A DNA stretch of 20,177 nucleotides from Christensenella sp. UBA1431 (GTDB taxonomy: Bacteria; Bacillota; Clostridia; Christensenellales; UBA1431), in NCBI GenBank assembly GCA_002329665.1, contig DCTV01000018.1, forward strand, positions 1 through 20,177. Direction: 5' to 3'. A model generated the notes under the pieces. That model ran no database searches and was not told the DNA's origin. It saw only the letters and a program-made list of their open reading frames with translations. This document shows, piece after piece, positions 7,252-14,766 of this stretch (position 1 is the stretch's first letter; each line of letters starts with the position of its first letter). A program made the translations under genes and the position numbers.

Positions 7252-7482
7252 CTAGTATACACTCCAACTACTTCTAAAAAAAGCCTGCAGGGTAATACCC
7301 TCTTTAAATTGTTTTGTACTTTTATCGTACCAATGTGCGTAATACCCTCGTAAGCGATAATAGCTTGTATAACAAAGGGTAGTCGCAGCTGCTTTTTCAT
7401 TTTCAATAATTAAGTTTCGATCTTTTAAGTGTTGGAGTATTTGAGTACATGTTAAGGCTTCCTTAGGAAAAGTAATTGACAT
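7252..7482 (-). pseudogene. Truncated Abi-family (AbiD/AbiF-like) abortive infection protein
   Basis: About 76 residues, starting MSITFPKEALTCTQILQHL. The stretch LKDRNLIIENEKAAATTL, then YYRLRGYYAHWYD and FKEGITLQAFF, matches the N-terminal part of Abi_2 family proteins, which in phage defence are about 300 residues. The rest, including the expected R-x6-H region, is absent: the frame ends at a TAG soon after a T-run (QAFFRSSWSVY). A ribosome binding site (AGGGGTG) precedes ATG 7482; the frame extends to 7527 but without support. The gene is AT-rich compared with its neighbours, suggesting horizontal arrival and later truncation. Whether the short product is made is unknown. Confidence 0.6.
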
Positions 7483-7691
7483 GTTTTCACCCCTAAGAGA
7501 AGGCCCACCGGTTTGCGCATACACCATAAAAATGATATAGAGGCGTGGTGGGATCTGTTACTTATTAAATAACACATTTTGTTGTGACTGTAAACACATT
7601 TTTATGAATATGGAGAATTTTTTATGGCATATCGAGAATAATTTAATAGTTTCTGGAGTATAATTCACCCTACCCGAACGATATTTATGCA
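7483..7691. other. AT-rich intergenic stretch, no gene seen
   Basis: Clearly lower in GC than the rest of the window, especially 7560-7680. It holds two copies of the 10-mer AACACATTTT (7571-7580 and 7593-7602), 22 bp apart, but no ORF with a ribosome binding site and no recognisable family. Together with the truncated Abi gene it looks like a small foreign or degraded insert. Confidence 0.5.
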
Positions 7692-7724
7692 AAAATACAG
7701 GCACCTCAGCGGTGCCTATATTTT
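7692..7724. terminator. Terminator-like hairpin downstream of the DUF2935 gene
   Basis: The stem AGGCACC (7699-7705) / GGTGCCT (7711-7717) has a 5-nt loop, flanked by AAAATA and TATTTT that extend the pairing past one mismatch. T-runs exist in both directions. It lies about 110 bp after the minus-strand stop at 7835. Confidence 0.7.
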
Positions 7725-7834
7725 GTGATTGGTATACGAATCTTTTCCCTGTACGGCCCCTGATCGGCGCCGCTTTTTGGGATACGCTGGTGGAGATAAG
7801 CGGGCCCGGGCGTATTCTAGTTTGCGGCCGGCTA

Positions 7835-8755
7835 TTAACGGTTTCCGCATACCCCGAGGACGCACAGGTAATGGTTGGCCTCGCGCAGCACGTGGTCGGC
7901 CAGCAGCGGGATAATGATGGATTCGATCTTGCATTCCAGGATGCCGCTGGCTCCAGCTGCCTTGAAATCCCGCAGCTTCTTGGTTTCCTCCAGACTTTGG
8001 GCAGTGACATTTGCGATGTCCATGGTTTGCCTCGTGGCCTGCGTCGCCTGTGTCGTCAGCGCGTCGAACTGTTTGCCGAAGTTCCGCGCTGCGTCGATGA
8101 GCGCCTCCTCCGACGGGTCCAGGAGCCCGGCGATGAATTTGGAGTGCTCGGCCATGATACGGTTCCAGAATACCTCCTGGTCGATGAGCCCCTCCTGCGT
8201 CGTGATGTCGTTGCGGTGCACAAGCGCCACGAGCATGTCCATGAAGAAGTGCGCTTCGCGTAGGATGTGCTCGATCAGCAACGGGTAATTCATCGTAAAC
8301 ATCTTGCAGGAGCGCACGTTGGTCAGCAGCTCCTCTTTAAACTTCGCAAGCGCCGCGGTGAGCTGGTACGCCCTGCGGTCCAGCATTTCCACCGCCTGCA
8401 CCATCTCGGCGCTGATCGGTCGGTCGTATGGATTGAGCATGGCTTCCTGCTGCGTCAGCGACGTGTTGATGGGCACACCGGTATAAAAGTATGTTAGGCG
8501 CTCCGCTTCCAATGTATACGGGGTGGTAATCTGTTGTGAATCGACAGCGGCGCGGCTGACGTTGCCGTTTGCCAGGTTCGTCGCCTGAATCAGCAGGTTT
8601 TCGAAACCCGTCTTAAACGCGGCGGCCTCCTCGCCGGAGGCGCTGTCTTTCGGCGTAAACCCGAGCTGCAGAAAGAGGGAGTGCTCCTTCATGATCCTTA
8701 AGAAAAATAGATTGAGATCTATCGACATGGTGATAAATTCCCTGTCGGACAGCAC
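7835..8755 (-). CDS. DUF2935 family helical metal-binding-like protein
   Basis: 306 residues, cytoplasmic, mostly helical. Two homologous halves are visible: FFLRIMKEHSLFLQLGF (about 17-33) pairs with FWNRIMAEHSKFIAGLLDPS (196-215), and LIEHILREAHFFMDML (160-175) pairs with LADHVLREANHYLCVLG (285-301). The repeated E-H and H-x3-E-x-(N)H positions suggest a duplicated hemerythrin/ferritin-like bundle able to bind metal. This is the DUF2935 (PF11155) family of Firmicutes; its biochemical role is not established. The start is a GTG at 8755, chosen because GGAG lies 8 nt upstream; the next ATG is nine codons in. The gene appears monocistronic. Confidence 0.88.
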   Translation of the reverse strand: MLSDREFITMSIDLNLFFLRIMKEHSLFLQLGFTPKDSASGEEAAAFKTGFENLLIQATNLANGNVSRAAVDSQQITTPYTLEAERLTYFYTGVPINTSLTQQEAMLNPYDRPISAEMVQAVEMLDRRAYQLTAALAKFKEELLTNVRSCKMFTMNYPLLIEHILREAHFFMDMLVALVHRNDITTQEGLIDQEVFWNRIMAEHSKFIAGLLDPSEEALIDAARNFGKQFDALTTQATQATRQTMDIANVTAQSLEETKKLRDFKAAGASGILECKIESIIIPLLADHVLREANHYLCVLGVCGNR

Positions 8756-8785
8756 AATATCATCTCCTATCGAATTTGGTAGTAC

Positions 8786-8791
8786 ATTATA
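8786..8791 (-). promoter_or_regulatory. Candidate -10 box for the DUF2935 gene
   Basis: TATAAT on the minus strand, about 30 nt before the GTG start. The best -35 candidate, TTGTAG, sits 19 nt upstream, a long spacer. Confidence 0.45.
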
Positions 8792-8887
8792 TTCACGCGG
8801 AAAAAAGGTTCTACAAAAAAACGAGGGCTGTCATACTAAATAGTCCGTACGCTCATAAATGTGCCTGATAGGTATCCCCTGAAAGTA

Positions 8888-8917
8888 AAAATAATAGCCT
8901 TATAAGGCTATTATTTT
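8888..8917 (-). terminator. 30-bp perfect palindrome, terminator of the tRNA-Ser unit
   Basis: A perfect inverted repeat centred between 8902 and 8903, with the core AATAGCCTTATAAGGCTATT extended by A/T runs. It lies 35 bp beyond the 3' end of tRNA-Ser(GCT); the flanking A-run gives a T-run for minus-strand transcripts. Confidence 0.8.
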
Positions 8918-8951
8918 CTCTATCCAGTACGGCAATTCGCGAGGATAGACG

Positions 8952-9043
8952 TGGCGGAGAAGGAGGGATTTGAACCCTCGCGCCGCTATTCACGACCTAC
9001 ACCCTTAGCAGGGGCGCCCCTTCAGCCTCTTGGGTACTTCTCC
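8952..9043 (-). tRNA. tRNA-Ser (anticodon GCT)
   Basis: 92 nt including an encoded CCA. Acceptor stem GGAGAAG / CTTCTCC, discriminator G, anticodon stem CGCCC / GGGTG around loop CTGCTAA (anticodon GCT, reads AGC/AGU), long class-II variable arm, and T-arm GAGGG-TTCAAAT-CCCTC. The long variable arm and anticodon agree on serine. No own promoter is evident, so it is probably transcribed with the tRNA upstream. Confidence 0.97.
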
Positions 9044-9100
9044 ACGATAGCGACCGGCGGCAACGCGCCGGCGCGGTGCCGTCAAACCCATAGTTTGGCG

Positions 9101-9130
9101 GCAGTCCCCCGTCGGTTTAACGGGGGCTGC
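9101..9130. repeat. GC-rich hairpin between the two tRNA-Ser genes
   Basis: GCAG-t-CCCCCGT (9101-9112) pairs with ACGGGGGCTGC (9120-9130) around a 7-nt loop, with one bulged T. It has no T-run; it may be a processing or spacer structure in the tRNA precursor. Confidence 0.55.
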
Positions 9131-9161
9131 AACCCCCGTCTCCTGAGGGAGGTTTGCGGGC

Positions 9162-9185
9162 AAAACCGGCGGCCCGTGCGCCGGT
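9162..9185 (-). terminator. Possible weak terminator just after tRNA-Ser(TGA)
   Basis: The stem ACCGGCG (9165-9171) / CGCCGGT (9179-9185) has a 7-nt loop; on the minus strand it is followed by TTTTG. It starts 10 nt past the tRNA 3' end. The T-tract is short, so read-through into the second tRNA is likely. Confidence 0.45.
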
Positions 9186-9194
9186 GTTCTTTCC

Positions 9195-9284
9195 TGGCGG
9201 AGAGAGAGGGATTCGAACCCCCGGTGCCTCATCGGCATCACTGGTTTTCAAGACCAGCTCCATAAACCACTCGGACATCTCTCC
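9195..9284 (-). tRNA. tRNA-Ser (anticodon TGA)
   Basis: 90 nt including an encoded CCA. Acceptor stem GGAGAGA / TCTCTCC, discriminator G, anticodon stem CTGGT / ACCAG around loop CTTGAAA (anticodon TGA, reads UCN codons), long variable arm, and T-arm GGGGG-TTCGAAT-CCCTC. It lies 49 bp downstream of serS, on the same strand. Confidence 0.97.
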
Positions 9285-9308
9285 GGCGCAGCCCGCGAAC
9301 GCTCCAAA

Positions 9309-9337
9309 ATTATATCAGGGTCGGGGGCGCTTGTCAA
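9309..9337 (-). promoter_or_regulatory. Perfect sigma-A promoter for the tRNA-Ser genes
   Basis: The minus strand reads TTGACA (9337-9332), a 17-nt spacer, and TATAAT (9314-9309): consensus at every position. Transcription should start near 9302, about 18 nt before the tRNA. The -35 overlaps the serS stop codon (9334-9336). Confidence 0.92.
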
Positions 9338-10623
9338 CGAGGCTCGCCGGCCGTCCGGCCGATGCGTTCGGCACCCATATACGGCACGAGCGCTTCGGGG
9401 ACGGCGACGCTGCCGTCCGCTTCCTGGAAGTTCTCGAGTATCGCCGCGACCGTGCGCCCGACCGCCAGGCCGGAGCCGTTGAGCGTGTGCGCATAGCGCG
9501 CCTTCTCCTTCGGCGACGTCTTGAACCTTATACCGGCGCGGCGCGCCTGGAAGTCCTCGCAGTTCGAACACGAGGAGATCTCCAGGTAGCGTCCGTAGCT
9601 GGGCATCCATACCTCGAGGTCGTAGGTCTTTGCCGCGGCGAATCCGAGGTCGCCCGTGCTCAGCGCGACGACGCGGTACGGGAGCCCGAGAAGTTGGAGG
9701 ATGCGCTCGGCGTCGTTCGTCAGGGATTCAAGCTCGTCGTAGGACGTGTCGGGGTGCGCGATCTTCACGAGTTCGACCTTGTTGAACTGGTGCTGGCGAA
9801 TAAGTCCGCGCGTGTCCCTGCCCGCCGAGCCGGCCTCGGCGCGGAAACACGCGCTGTAGGCCGTGTGCTTGATAGGGAGTTCCCTTTCGATGATCGTATC
9901 GCGGTACAGGTTTGTGACCGGGACTTCGGCCGTGGGCACGAGGAAATAGTCGCTCCCCTCTAGGCGGAACGCGTCCGTCTCGAACTTGGGCAGCTGGCCC
10001 GTCCCCACCATCGCGTCGCGGTGGACGATGAACGGCGGGAACACCTCGACGTACCCCGCTTTCGCGTGCGTGTCCAGCATGAAATTGACGAGCGCCCGCT
10101 CCAGACGCGCGCCGACCCCTTTGTAGAACGCGAACCGCGCGCCCGTCACCTTCGCGGCCGCGGCGAAATCGAGTATCCCCAGCCGTTCGCCGATGTCCCA
10201 GTGCGGCTGCGGCTCGAAGCCGAACGAGCGCGGCGCGCCCGATTTGCGCACCTCGGCGTTGGCCGATTCGTCCGGCCCGACGGGGACGCTTTCGTGCGGG
10301 ACGTTGGGGATGGAAAGGAGCGTCTCGCGCATCGCTTCGTCGTGCGCGCGCAGTTTTACGTCCAGTTCCCGTATGCTCTCGGAGACCTTCTTCATCTCCT
10401 GCTTGACCGCCTCGGCCTCTTCGCGCCTGCCCTCCTTCATCAGCCGGGGGACCTGCTGCGAACCCGTATTGCGCCTGGCCTTGAGCTCCTCGGCCTGCCG
10501 CAGAATCGCCTTGCGGCCCGCATCACTGGCAAGAAGCGCGCCTACGTCGACGGCTTCGCCGCGGTTGCGCATGGCCTCGGCGAACGCCTCGGGTTCCTTC
10601 GCGATACGTTTCATGTCGTGCAT
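9334..10623 (-). CDS. serS: Serine-tRNA ligase
   Basis: 429 residues, the usual SerRS length. It charges tRNA-Ser with serine in the cytoplasm. The N-terminal part (about 30-100) is the Lys/Glu/Arg-rich coiled-coil arm that recognises the long variable arm of tRNA-Ser. The class II core shows motif 2 ([20 protein letters not shown]) and motif 3 ([20 protein letters not shown]), with the typical [16 protein letters not shown] between them. The start is ATG 10623, with GGAGG 8 nt upstream; a longer in-frame extension to 10665 would run into argS and has no support. It lies 19 bp after the argS stop, so the two form an operon, with two tRNA-Ser genes immediately downstream. Confidence 0.97.
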   Translation of the reverse strand: MHDMKRIAKEPEAFAEAMRNRGEAVDVGALLASDAGRKAILRQAEELKARRNTGSQQVPRLMKEGRREEAEAVKQEMKKVSESIRELDVKLRAHDEAMRETLLSIPNVPHESVPVGPDESANAEVRKSGAPRSFGFEPQPHWDIGERLGILDFAAAAKVTGARFAFYKGVGARLERALVNFMLDTHAKAGYVEVFPPFIVHRDAMVGTGQLPKFETDAFRLEGSDYFLVPTAEVPVTNLYRDTIIERELPIKHTAYSACFRAEAGSAGRDTRGLIRQHQFNKVELVKIAHPDTSYDELESLTNDAERILQLLGLPYRVVALSTGDLGFAAAKTYDLEVWMPSYGRYLEISSCSNCEDFQARRAGIRFKTSPKEKARYAHTLNGSGLAVGRTVAAILENFQEADGSVAVPEALVPYMGAERIGRTAGEPR

Positions 10624-10642
10624 TGTTGGGCCTCCTTCGTGG

Positions 10643-12334
10643 TTACATATGCTCGGGCGCTTCAATCCCCAGCAGCCACAGCCCGCGCCTCAGGCAATCG
10701 CGCACGGCCCGCACCAGCATAAGGCGCGCTCGCATGCGGGGCCCGTCCTCCCCGATGATGCGGTGCTCGTAATAAAAGCGGTTGAACGCCTGCGCCAGGT
10801 CCACGATGTGCCGCGCCACGATGTACGGCTCGCAGCGCTCGGCCGCCTCGATTATTTTGGCCGGGAACGCCTCCAGCATGCGCACGACCTCGCCGGCTTC
10901 CTCGTCGCAGAGCTGTGCATAATCGATGTCCCCGTCAAGCGCAGGCGCCTTTTCCAGCACGCTGGTGGTGCGGGCGCAGGTGTACTGCACGTACGGCGCG
11001 GTCTCGCCCTCGAAGCTCAGCGCGCGGTCGTAGGAAAACACGATGTCCTTGATGCGGGCGTTGCTCACCGTGCCCCAGACCACCGCACCCACGCCCACCT
11101 GGCGGGCCACGTCCTCTTTATTCTCAAGCTCCGGGCTTTTCTCGTTGATGACCTCCAGCGCCTTATCGATGGCGCGACCCAACACGTCCTCCAGAAAGAC
11201 GACCTTGCCCCGCCGGGTGGAAAGCGTGCCGTCCTCCATGCTGACCATGCCGAACGCCACGTGCACGAGGTCCTTGCTCCATGCATAGCCCATCAGCTCG
11301 ACCACCTTGAACCATTGCGAAAAATGGAGGTTCTGCTGATAGGCGACCACGTAGAGCGCCTTATGAAAATCGTAGGTGTCCTTGCGGTACAGCGCCGCCG
11401 CGATGTCCCGCGTGGCGTACAGCGTCGCGCCGTCCGATTTCAAAATCAGGCAGGGCGGCATGCCGTATTCTTCAAGGTCCACCACCCACGCGCCGTCGCT
11501 TTCGACCAGCAGGTTCTTGGCCCGAAGCTCGTCTATCACGCGGTCCATCTTGTCGTTGTAGAAGCTCTCGCCCGCATACGAGTCGAAACGCACGTTCAAA
11601 AGCCTGTACACCCTGTCCGCTTCCCTGAGCGTGAGTTCCTTGAACCAGTCGAATATCTCCAGCGCCTCGGGGTCGCCGTCCTCGATGCGTTTGAACCATT
11701 CCCGCGCCTGGTCCTCGAGCGCGGGGTCCTTTTCCGCTTCGTCGTGGAAGCGGACGTAGAGCCCGAGCATCGACGCGACCGAACGCGCCTCGATCTCGTC
11801 CCTGTCCCCCCACAGTTTATAGGCGACAATCAGCTTGCCGAACTGCGTGCCCCAGTCCCCGAGGTGGTTGATTCCCACGCAGGCGTAGCCGAGGAACCCG
11901 TAGATGCGATAGAGCGCGTTGCCGATGGCGGTCGAGCTCAGGTGCCCGATGTGGAAGGGCTTTGCGATGTTGATGGACGAAAAGTCGATGCAGACGGTTT
12001 TGCCCTTCCCCTCGTCCGACGCGCCGTAGTCCTCCCCCGCCCGCAACGCCGTTTCCAGCACGTTCTTCGCACGCTTCGCCCTGTCGAAAAAGACGTTGAG
12101 GTACGCGCCCTCCACTTCGGTGCGCGTGACGAAATCCGGCCAGTCGACCGTTTCTTTCAGCCCGGCCGCGATGGCCTGCGGCGCTTTTCTCAGGCGTTTG
12201 GCCAGACGGAAACACACGAGCGCGAGGTCGCCCATCTCGCGCTCGGGCGGCGTTTCTATTAGCTCCTCTATCTCCGCTTCGCTCATGTTGAGCGCGGTTT
12301 TCAGGCGCGCGACGATCTGAGCCGAAAAATCCAT
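10643..12334 (-). CDS. argS: Arginine-tRNA ligase
   Basis: 563 residues, the normal ArgRS length. A class I synthetase that charges tRNA-Arg. The N-terminal additional domain (1-110) precedes the Rossmann core with [20 protein letters not shown] (HIGH at 128-131) and [14 protein letters not shown]. The usual ArgRS form of the KMSKS region is present ([20 protein letters not shown]), followed by the anticodon-binding DALR helical domain and the characteristic C-terminus ([10 protein letters not shown]). ATG 12334 is chosen because AAGGGGA lies about 9 nt upstream and the protein aligns to family length; the frame stays open to 12592 without coding support. It is the first gene of the argS-serS operon. 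Confidence 0.97.
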   Translation of the reverse strand: MDFSAQIVARLKTALNMSEAEIEELIETPPEREMGDLALVCFRLAKRLRKAPQAIAAGLKETVDWPDFVTRTEVEGAYLNVFFDRAKRAKNVLETALRAGEDYGASDEGKGKTVCIDFSSINIAKPFHIGHLSSTAIGNALYRIYGFLGYACVGINHLGDWGTQFGKLIVAYKLWGDRDEIEARSVASMLGLYVRFHDEAEKDPALEDQAREWFKRIEDGDPEALEIFDWFKELTLREADRVYRLLNVRFDSYAGESFYNDKMDRVIDELRAKNLLVESDGAWVVDLEEYGMPPCLILKSDGATLYATRDIAAALYRKDTYDFHKALYVVAYQQNLHFSQWFKVVELMGYAWSKDLVHVAFGMVSMEDGTLSTRRGKVVFLEDVLGRAIDKALEVINEKSPELENKEDVARQVGVGAVVWGTVSNARIKDIVFSYDRALSFEGETAPYVQYTCARTTSVLEKAPALDGDIDYAQLCDEEAGEVVRMLEAFPAKIIEAAERCEPYIVARHIVDLAQAFNRFYYEHRIIGEDGPRMRARLMLVRAVRDCLRRGLWLLGIEAPEHM

Positions 12335-12384
12335 CCTCTGCTTCCCCTTTGACCCGTTATGCCCCCGCATTCCGGAGCCTGTCC

Positions 12385-12413
12385 ATTGTATCATATTTTC
12401 CATATCACGCCAA
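12385..12413 (-). promoter_or_regulatory. Sigma-A promoter of argS-serS
   Basis: TTGGCG (12413-12408), a 17-nt spacer, and TACAAT (12390-12385) on the minus strand. The implied leader is only about 45 nt, too short for a T-box. Confidence 0.8.
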
Positions 12414-12434
12414 ACGCCCGCGTCGCCCGGCTTA

Positions 12435-13226
12435 CTAGAAGACCAGGTGGAAGACGTACTGGTCGAGCAGCACGAGCGCGCCGATCGCGAGGACGTAGAT
12501 CGCAAAGCCATAGAGTTTGTGCCGACGTATGAAATTGAGCATGAACCGCACCGCGACGAGGCCGCTGGCGGCGGCCATCGCGGTGCCGGCAATCACCGGG
12601 ACCCAGGGCACGGCCAGGGCCCCCGCCTGGACGACGTCCTTGGCCTGGAACACCACCGAACCGAGTATGGCCACGATCGACATAAGGAACGAAAAGCGCG
12701 CCACCACTTCCCTGTCCAGCCCTGTCAAAAGCCCGCCCGACATCGTGGCGCCCGAACGCGACACGCCTGGCAGCAGCGCGACCCCCTGCGCAACGCCCAT
12801 CGCCAGCGCGTCGGTATAGCGGGCGGAGGAAAACTTGCGCGACGGGTTGCCCAGCCTTTCCGCGAACACGAGCAGCAGGCCGGTGACGAGAAACGAAACG
12901 CCCAAAAACCCGCCCCCGAACGCCTTCTCGAAGAAGTCCCCGAACAAGAGCGCGAGGGCCACGGCGGGGAGCGTCGCGACCAGCAGCAGGCGCATCGTCT
13001 TTCCCGTCGGATGCCTCAGTATGCCCATGACATCCTTCCTGAGCACGATGACGACGGCCACCAGCGTCCCCAGATGCAGCATCGTATCGAAAAACAGAAA
13101 CAAAGCAGACCCCGGATCGACCCCCATCACGGTCTGTAACAGCACCAGATGCCCCGAACTGCTCACGGGCAAAAACTCCGTCAGCCCCTGCACCAGCCCC
13201 AACACGAGAGCCTGGAATACGTCCAT
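12435..13226 (-). CDS. uppP: Undecaprenyl-diphosphatase
   Basis: 263 residues, an integral membrane protein with about eight hydrophobic segments. It removes a phosphate from undecaprenyl diphosphate, recycling the lipid carrier for peptidoglycan and other envelope polymers; extra copies give bacitracin resistance. Signature motifs are intact: LTEFLPVSSSGHL (E17, S22-S24, H26) and PGVSRSGATMS (R157). Start ATG 13226 has AAGAGGGGG 10 nt upstream. It lies 100 bp upstream of argS on the same strand, but argS has its own promoter; it is divergent from ychF. Confidence 0.95.
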   Translation of the reverse strand: MDVFQALVLGLVQGLTEFLPVSSSGHLVLLQTVMGVDPGSALFLFFDTMLHLGTLVAVVIVLRKDVMGILRHPTGKTMRLLLVATLPAVALALLFGDFFEKAFGGGFLGVSFLVTGLLLVFAERLGNPSRKFSSARYTDALAMGVAQGVALLPGVSRSGATMSGGLLTGLDREVVARFSFLMSIVAILGSVVFQAKDVVQAGALAVPWVPVIAGTAMAAASGLVAVRFMLNFIRRHKLYGFAIYVLAIGALVLLDQYVFHLVF

Positions 13227-13291
13227 CGCCGGCACGCCCCCTCTTATCAAACGACCGCCGACCAAAAGCCGGCAACTCTATACATCCATAC

Positions 13292-13320
13292 ATTATATCC
13301 TAAATGCGTCCCGTAAAAAA
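13292..13320 (-). promoter_or_regulatory. Candidate uppP promoter
   Basis: TATAAT (13297-13292) is preceded at 17 nt by a T-rich hexamer (TTTTTT, 13320-13315). The -10 is perfect and the -35 poor. Confidence 0.45.
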
Positions 13321-13331
13321 CCGTCCTGAAA

Positions 13332-13354
13332 GAAAAACACCGAGGATGTTTTTC
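13332..13354. repeat. Inverted repeat between divergent uppP and ychF
   Basis: GAAAAACA (13332-13339) and TGTTTTTC (13347-13354) are an 8-bp inverted repeat with a 7-nt gap, lying between the two divergent promoters. It could be an operator or a weak hairpin; nothing else supports either. Confidence 0.35.
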
Positions 13355-13381
13355 GGCCGATTCCTTTTGCTGCCCGAACGT

Positions 13382-13410
13382 TTGAACCCGGAGCGATCAT
13401 GATGTACAAT
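13382..13410 (+). promoter_or_regulatory. Sigma-A promoter of ychF
   Basis: TTGAAC (13382-13387), a 17-nt spacer, and TACAAT (13405-13410), placing the transcript start about 40 nt before the ychF start codon. Confidence 0.8.
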
Positions 13411-13455
13411 AGTAGCCGGGTCAAGGGAAAACATTTTCCGAAAGGGACGCGATAA

Positions 13456-14556
13456 ATGATGAAGCTCGGGGTCATCGGACTGCCCAACGTAGGCAAGAGC
13501 ACGCTTTTCAACGCCCTCACCGCCGTGGGCGCGCCGGCCGCGAACTATCCCTTCTGCACGATAGAGCCCAACGTGGGGGTCGTGCCCGTACCCGACGCGC
13601 GGCTCGAAGCGCTCGCGAAGCTCTGCGCGCCCGAGAAGGTCACGCCGGCCGTAGTCGAGTTCGTGGACATCGCGGGGCTGGTGCGCGGCGCGAGCAGGGG
13701 CGAGGGCCTGGGCAACCGCTTCCTTTCGCACATTCGCGAAGTGGACGCGCTGGTGCACGTGGTCCGCTGCTTTTCAAGCGACGACGTCGCGCACGTGGAA
13801 GGCGGCGTCGCCCCCGCGCGCGACATAGAGACCGTCAATATCGAATTGGTCTTATCTGACCTCGATACGCTGGAAAAACGGTTCGAGCGCACCGCGAAAC
13901 AGGCGAAAAGCGGCGACAAGAAGCTGCTTTTCGAGCTCGAAACGCTGGAGCGCCTGCGCGCGCACCTCGAAAAAGGCCTGCCGGCGCGCACTTTTCCCGG
14001 TACAGAAGCCGAAACCGCCCTCGTCGGATCACTTTTCTTGCTCACCGCCAAGCCCACGCTGTACGCGGCAAACATCGGCGAGGAAGACATCGTCAAAGAC
14101 GCCCGCACGCTTCCCCTGGTGAAAGAAGTCGAAGCCGCCGCGGGGCGGGAAGGCAGCCGCGTCCTCTCTATCTGCGCGCGCGTGGAAGAAGAGATCGCCA
14201 TGCTGCCGCTTAAGGATCGCGGCGAGTTTTTAAACGCCGTCGGGCTGGAAGAATCGGGGCTGGACCGGCTCGCGCGGGAGGGATACGCACTTTTGGACCT
14301 TATTAGCTTTCTGACGGCCGGGCCCAAGGAAGTGCGCGCGTGGACCATCCGGCGCGGCACGCGGGCGCAGCAGGCCGCGGGAAAGATCCACACGGACTTC
14401 GAGCGCGGGTTCATCCGGGCCGAAGTCGTGCATTTCGACACGCTGATGGAATGCGGGTCGATGGCGGCCGCGAAAGAGCGGGGTCTGTTGCGCCTCGAAG
14501 GCAGGGACTACGTCGTTGCGGACGGCGACGTGGTGCTGTTCCGTTTCAACGTGTGA
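13456..14556 (+). CDS. ychF: Ribosome-binding P-loop ATPase YchF (EngD/OLA1 family)
   Basis: 366 residues, the standard YchF length. The P-loop is GLPNVGKST (8-16), followed by the switch region DIAGLVRGASRGEGLGNRFL. The usual GTPase NKxD is replaced by an N-x-x-E-like ANIGEED, as expected in this family, which prefers ATP. The middle has an alpha-helical coiled region, and the C-terminal TGS-like domain ends with AAAKERGLLRLEGRDYVVAD and DVVLFRFNV. The protein binds ribosomes and is linked to stress responses and translation. The start is the first of two ATGs, preceded by AAAGGGA. It is monocistronic from its own promoter. Confidence 0.97.
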   Translation: MMKLGVIGLPNVGKSTLFNALTAVGAPAANYPFCTIEPNVGVVPVPDARLEALAKLCAPEKVTPAVVEFVDIAGLVRGASRGEGLGNRFLSHIREVDALVHVVRCFSSDDVAHVEGGVAPARDIETVNIELVLSDLDTLEKRFERTAKQAKSGDKKLLFELETLERLRAHLEKGLPARTFPGTEAETALVGSLFLLTAKPTLYAANIGEEDIVKDARTLPLVKEVEAAAGREGSRVLSICARVEEEIAMLPLKDRGEFLNAVGLEESGLDRLAREGYALLDLISFLTAGPKEVRAWTIRRGTRAQQAAGKIHTDFERGFIRAEVVHFDTLMECGSMAAAKERGLLRLEGRDYVVADGDVVLFRFNV

Positions 14557-14669
14557 CGTTTCGAATCCCGGAATACGGGTATATAGTTATGACAAAGGCC
14601 TGCCAGCACAATCGGCGCCGGCAGCGTGCAAACGCGGGTTAAGGTCCCCGGCATGCGGGATAGCGGTTT

Positions 14670-14729
14670 TTATCCACAGTTTCTGTATAAATCGTCAAAA
14701 AAAGACGGGTTATCCACAGGTTGTCCACA
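14670..14729 (+). promoter_or_regulatory. Cluster of three DnaA boxes
   Basis: TTATCCACA at 14670-14678 and 14710-14718 (both perfect consensus) and TTGTCCACA at 14721-14729 (one accepted variant) lie in the same orientation. Start-to-start spacings are 40 and 11 bp, near four turns and one turn of the helix. They fall in the 210-bp gap between ychF and the VIT1 gene, with an A/T-rich run between the first two. This could be an origin component, a DnaA titration site, or DnaA control of the downstream gene. Confidence 0.75.
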
Positions 14730-14766
14730 GATAGCGCGCAGCTCATCGATTAAGGGGGAGTGCGTT

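Noticed and set aside
7136..7260. Cyclic-di-GMP riboswitch upstream of the GGDEF/HD-GYP gene
   Set aside because: I looked for the conserved GEMM core and found none; the leader is short and shows no convincing structure.
7571..7602. CRISPR-like or iteron repeat from two AACACATTTT copies
   Set aside because: Only two 10-bp copies in AT-rich DNA; no third copy or associated gene.
10193..12262. 689-codon plus-strand open frame antisense to serS/argS
   Set aside because: Both opposite-strand genes are unmistakable synthetases; the antisense product is His/Arg/Val-rich with no recognisable domain.
12335..12434. T-box leader before argS-serS
   Set aside because: The promoter sits about 45 nt before argS, leaving no room, and no T-box core sequence is visible.
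14626..14766. N-terminal extension of the ferritin-VIT1 protein to the ATG at 14626
   Set aside because: It has no ribosome binding site, would run through the DnaA boxes and adds residues not seen in the family; TTG 14767 has a strong site.
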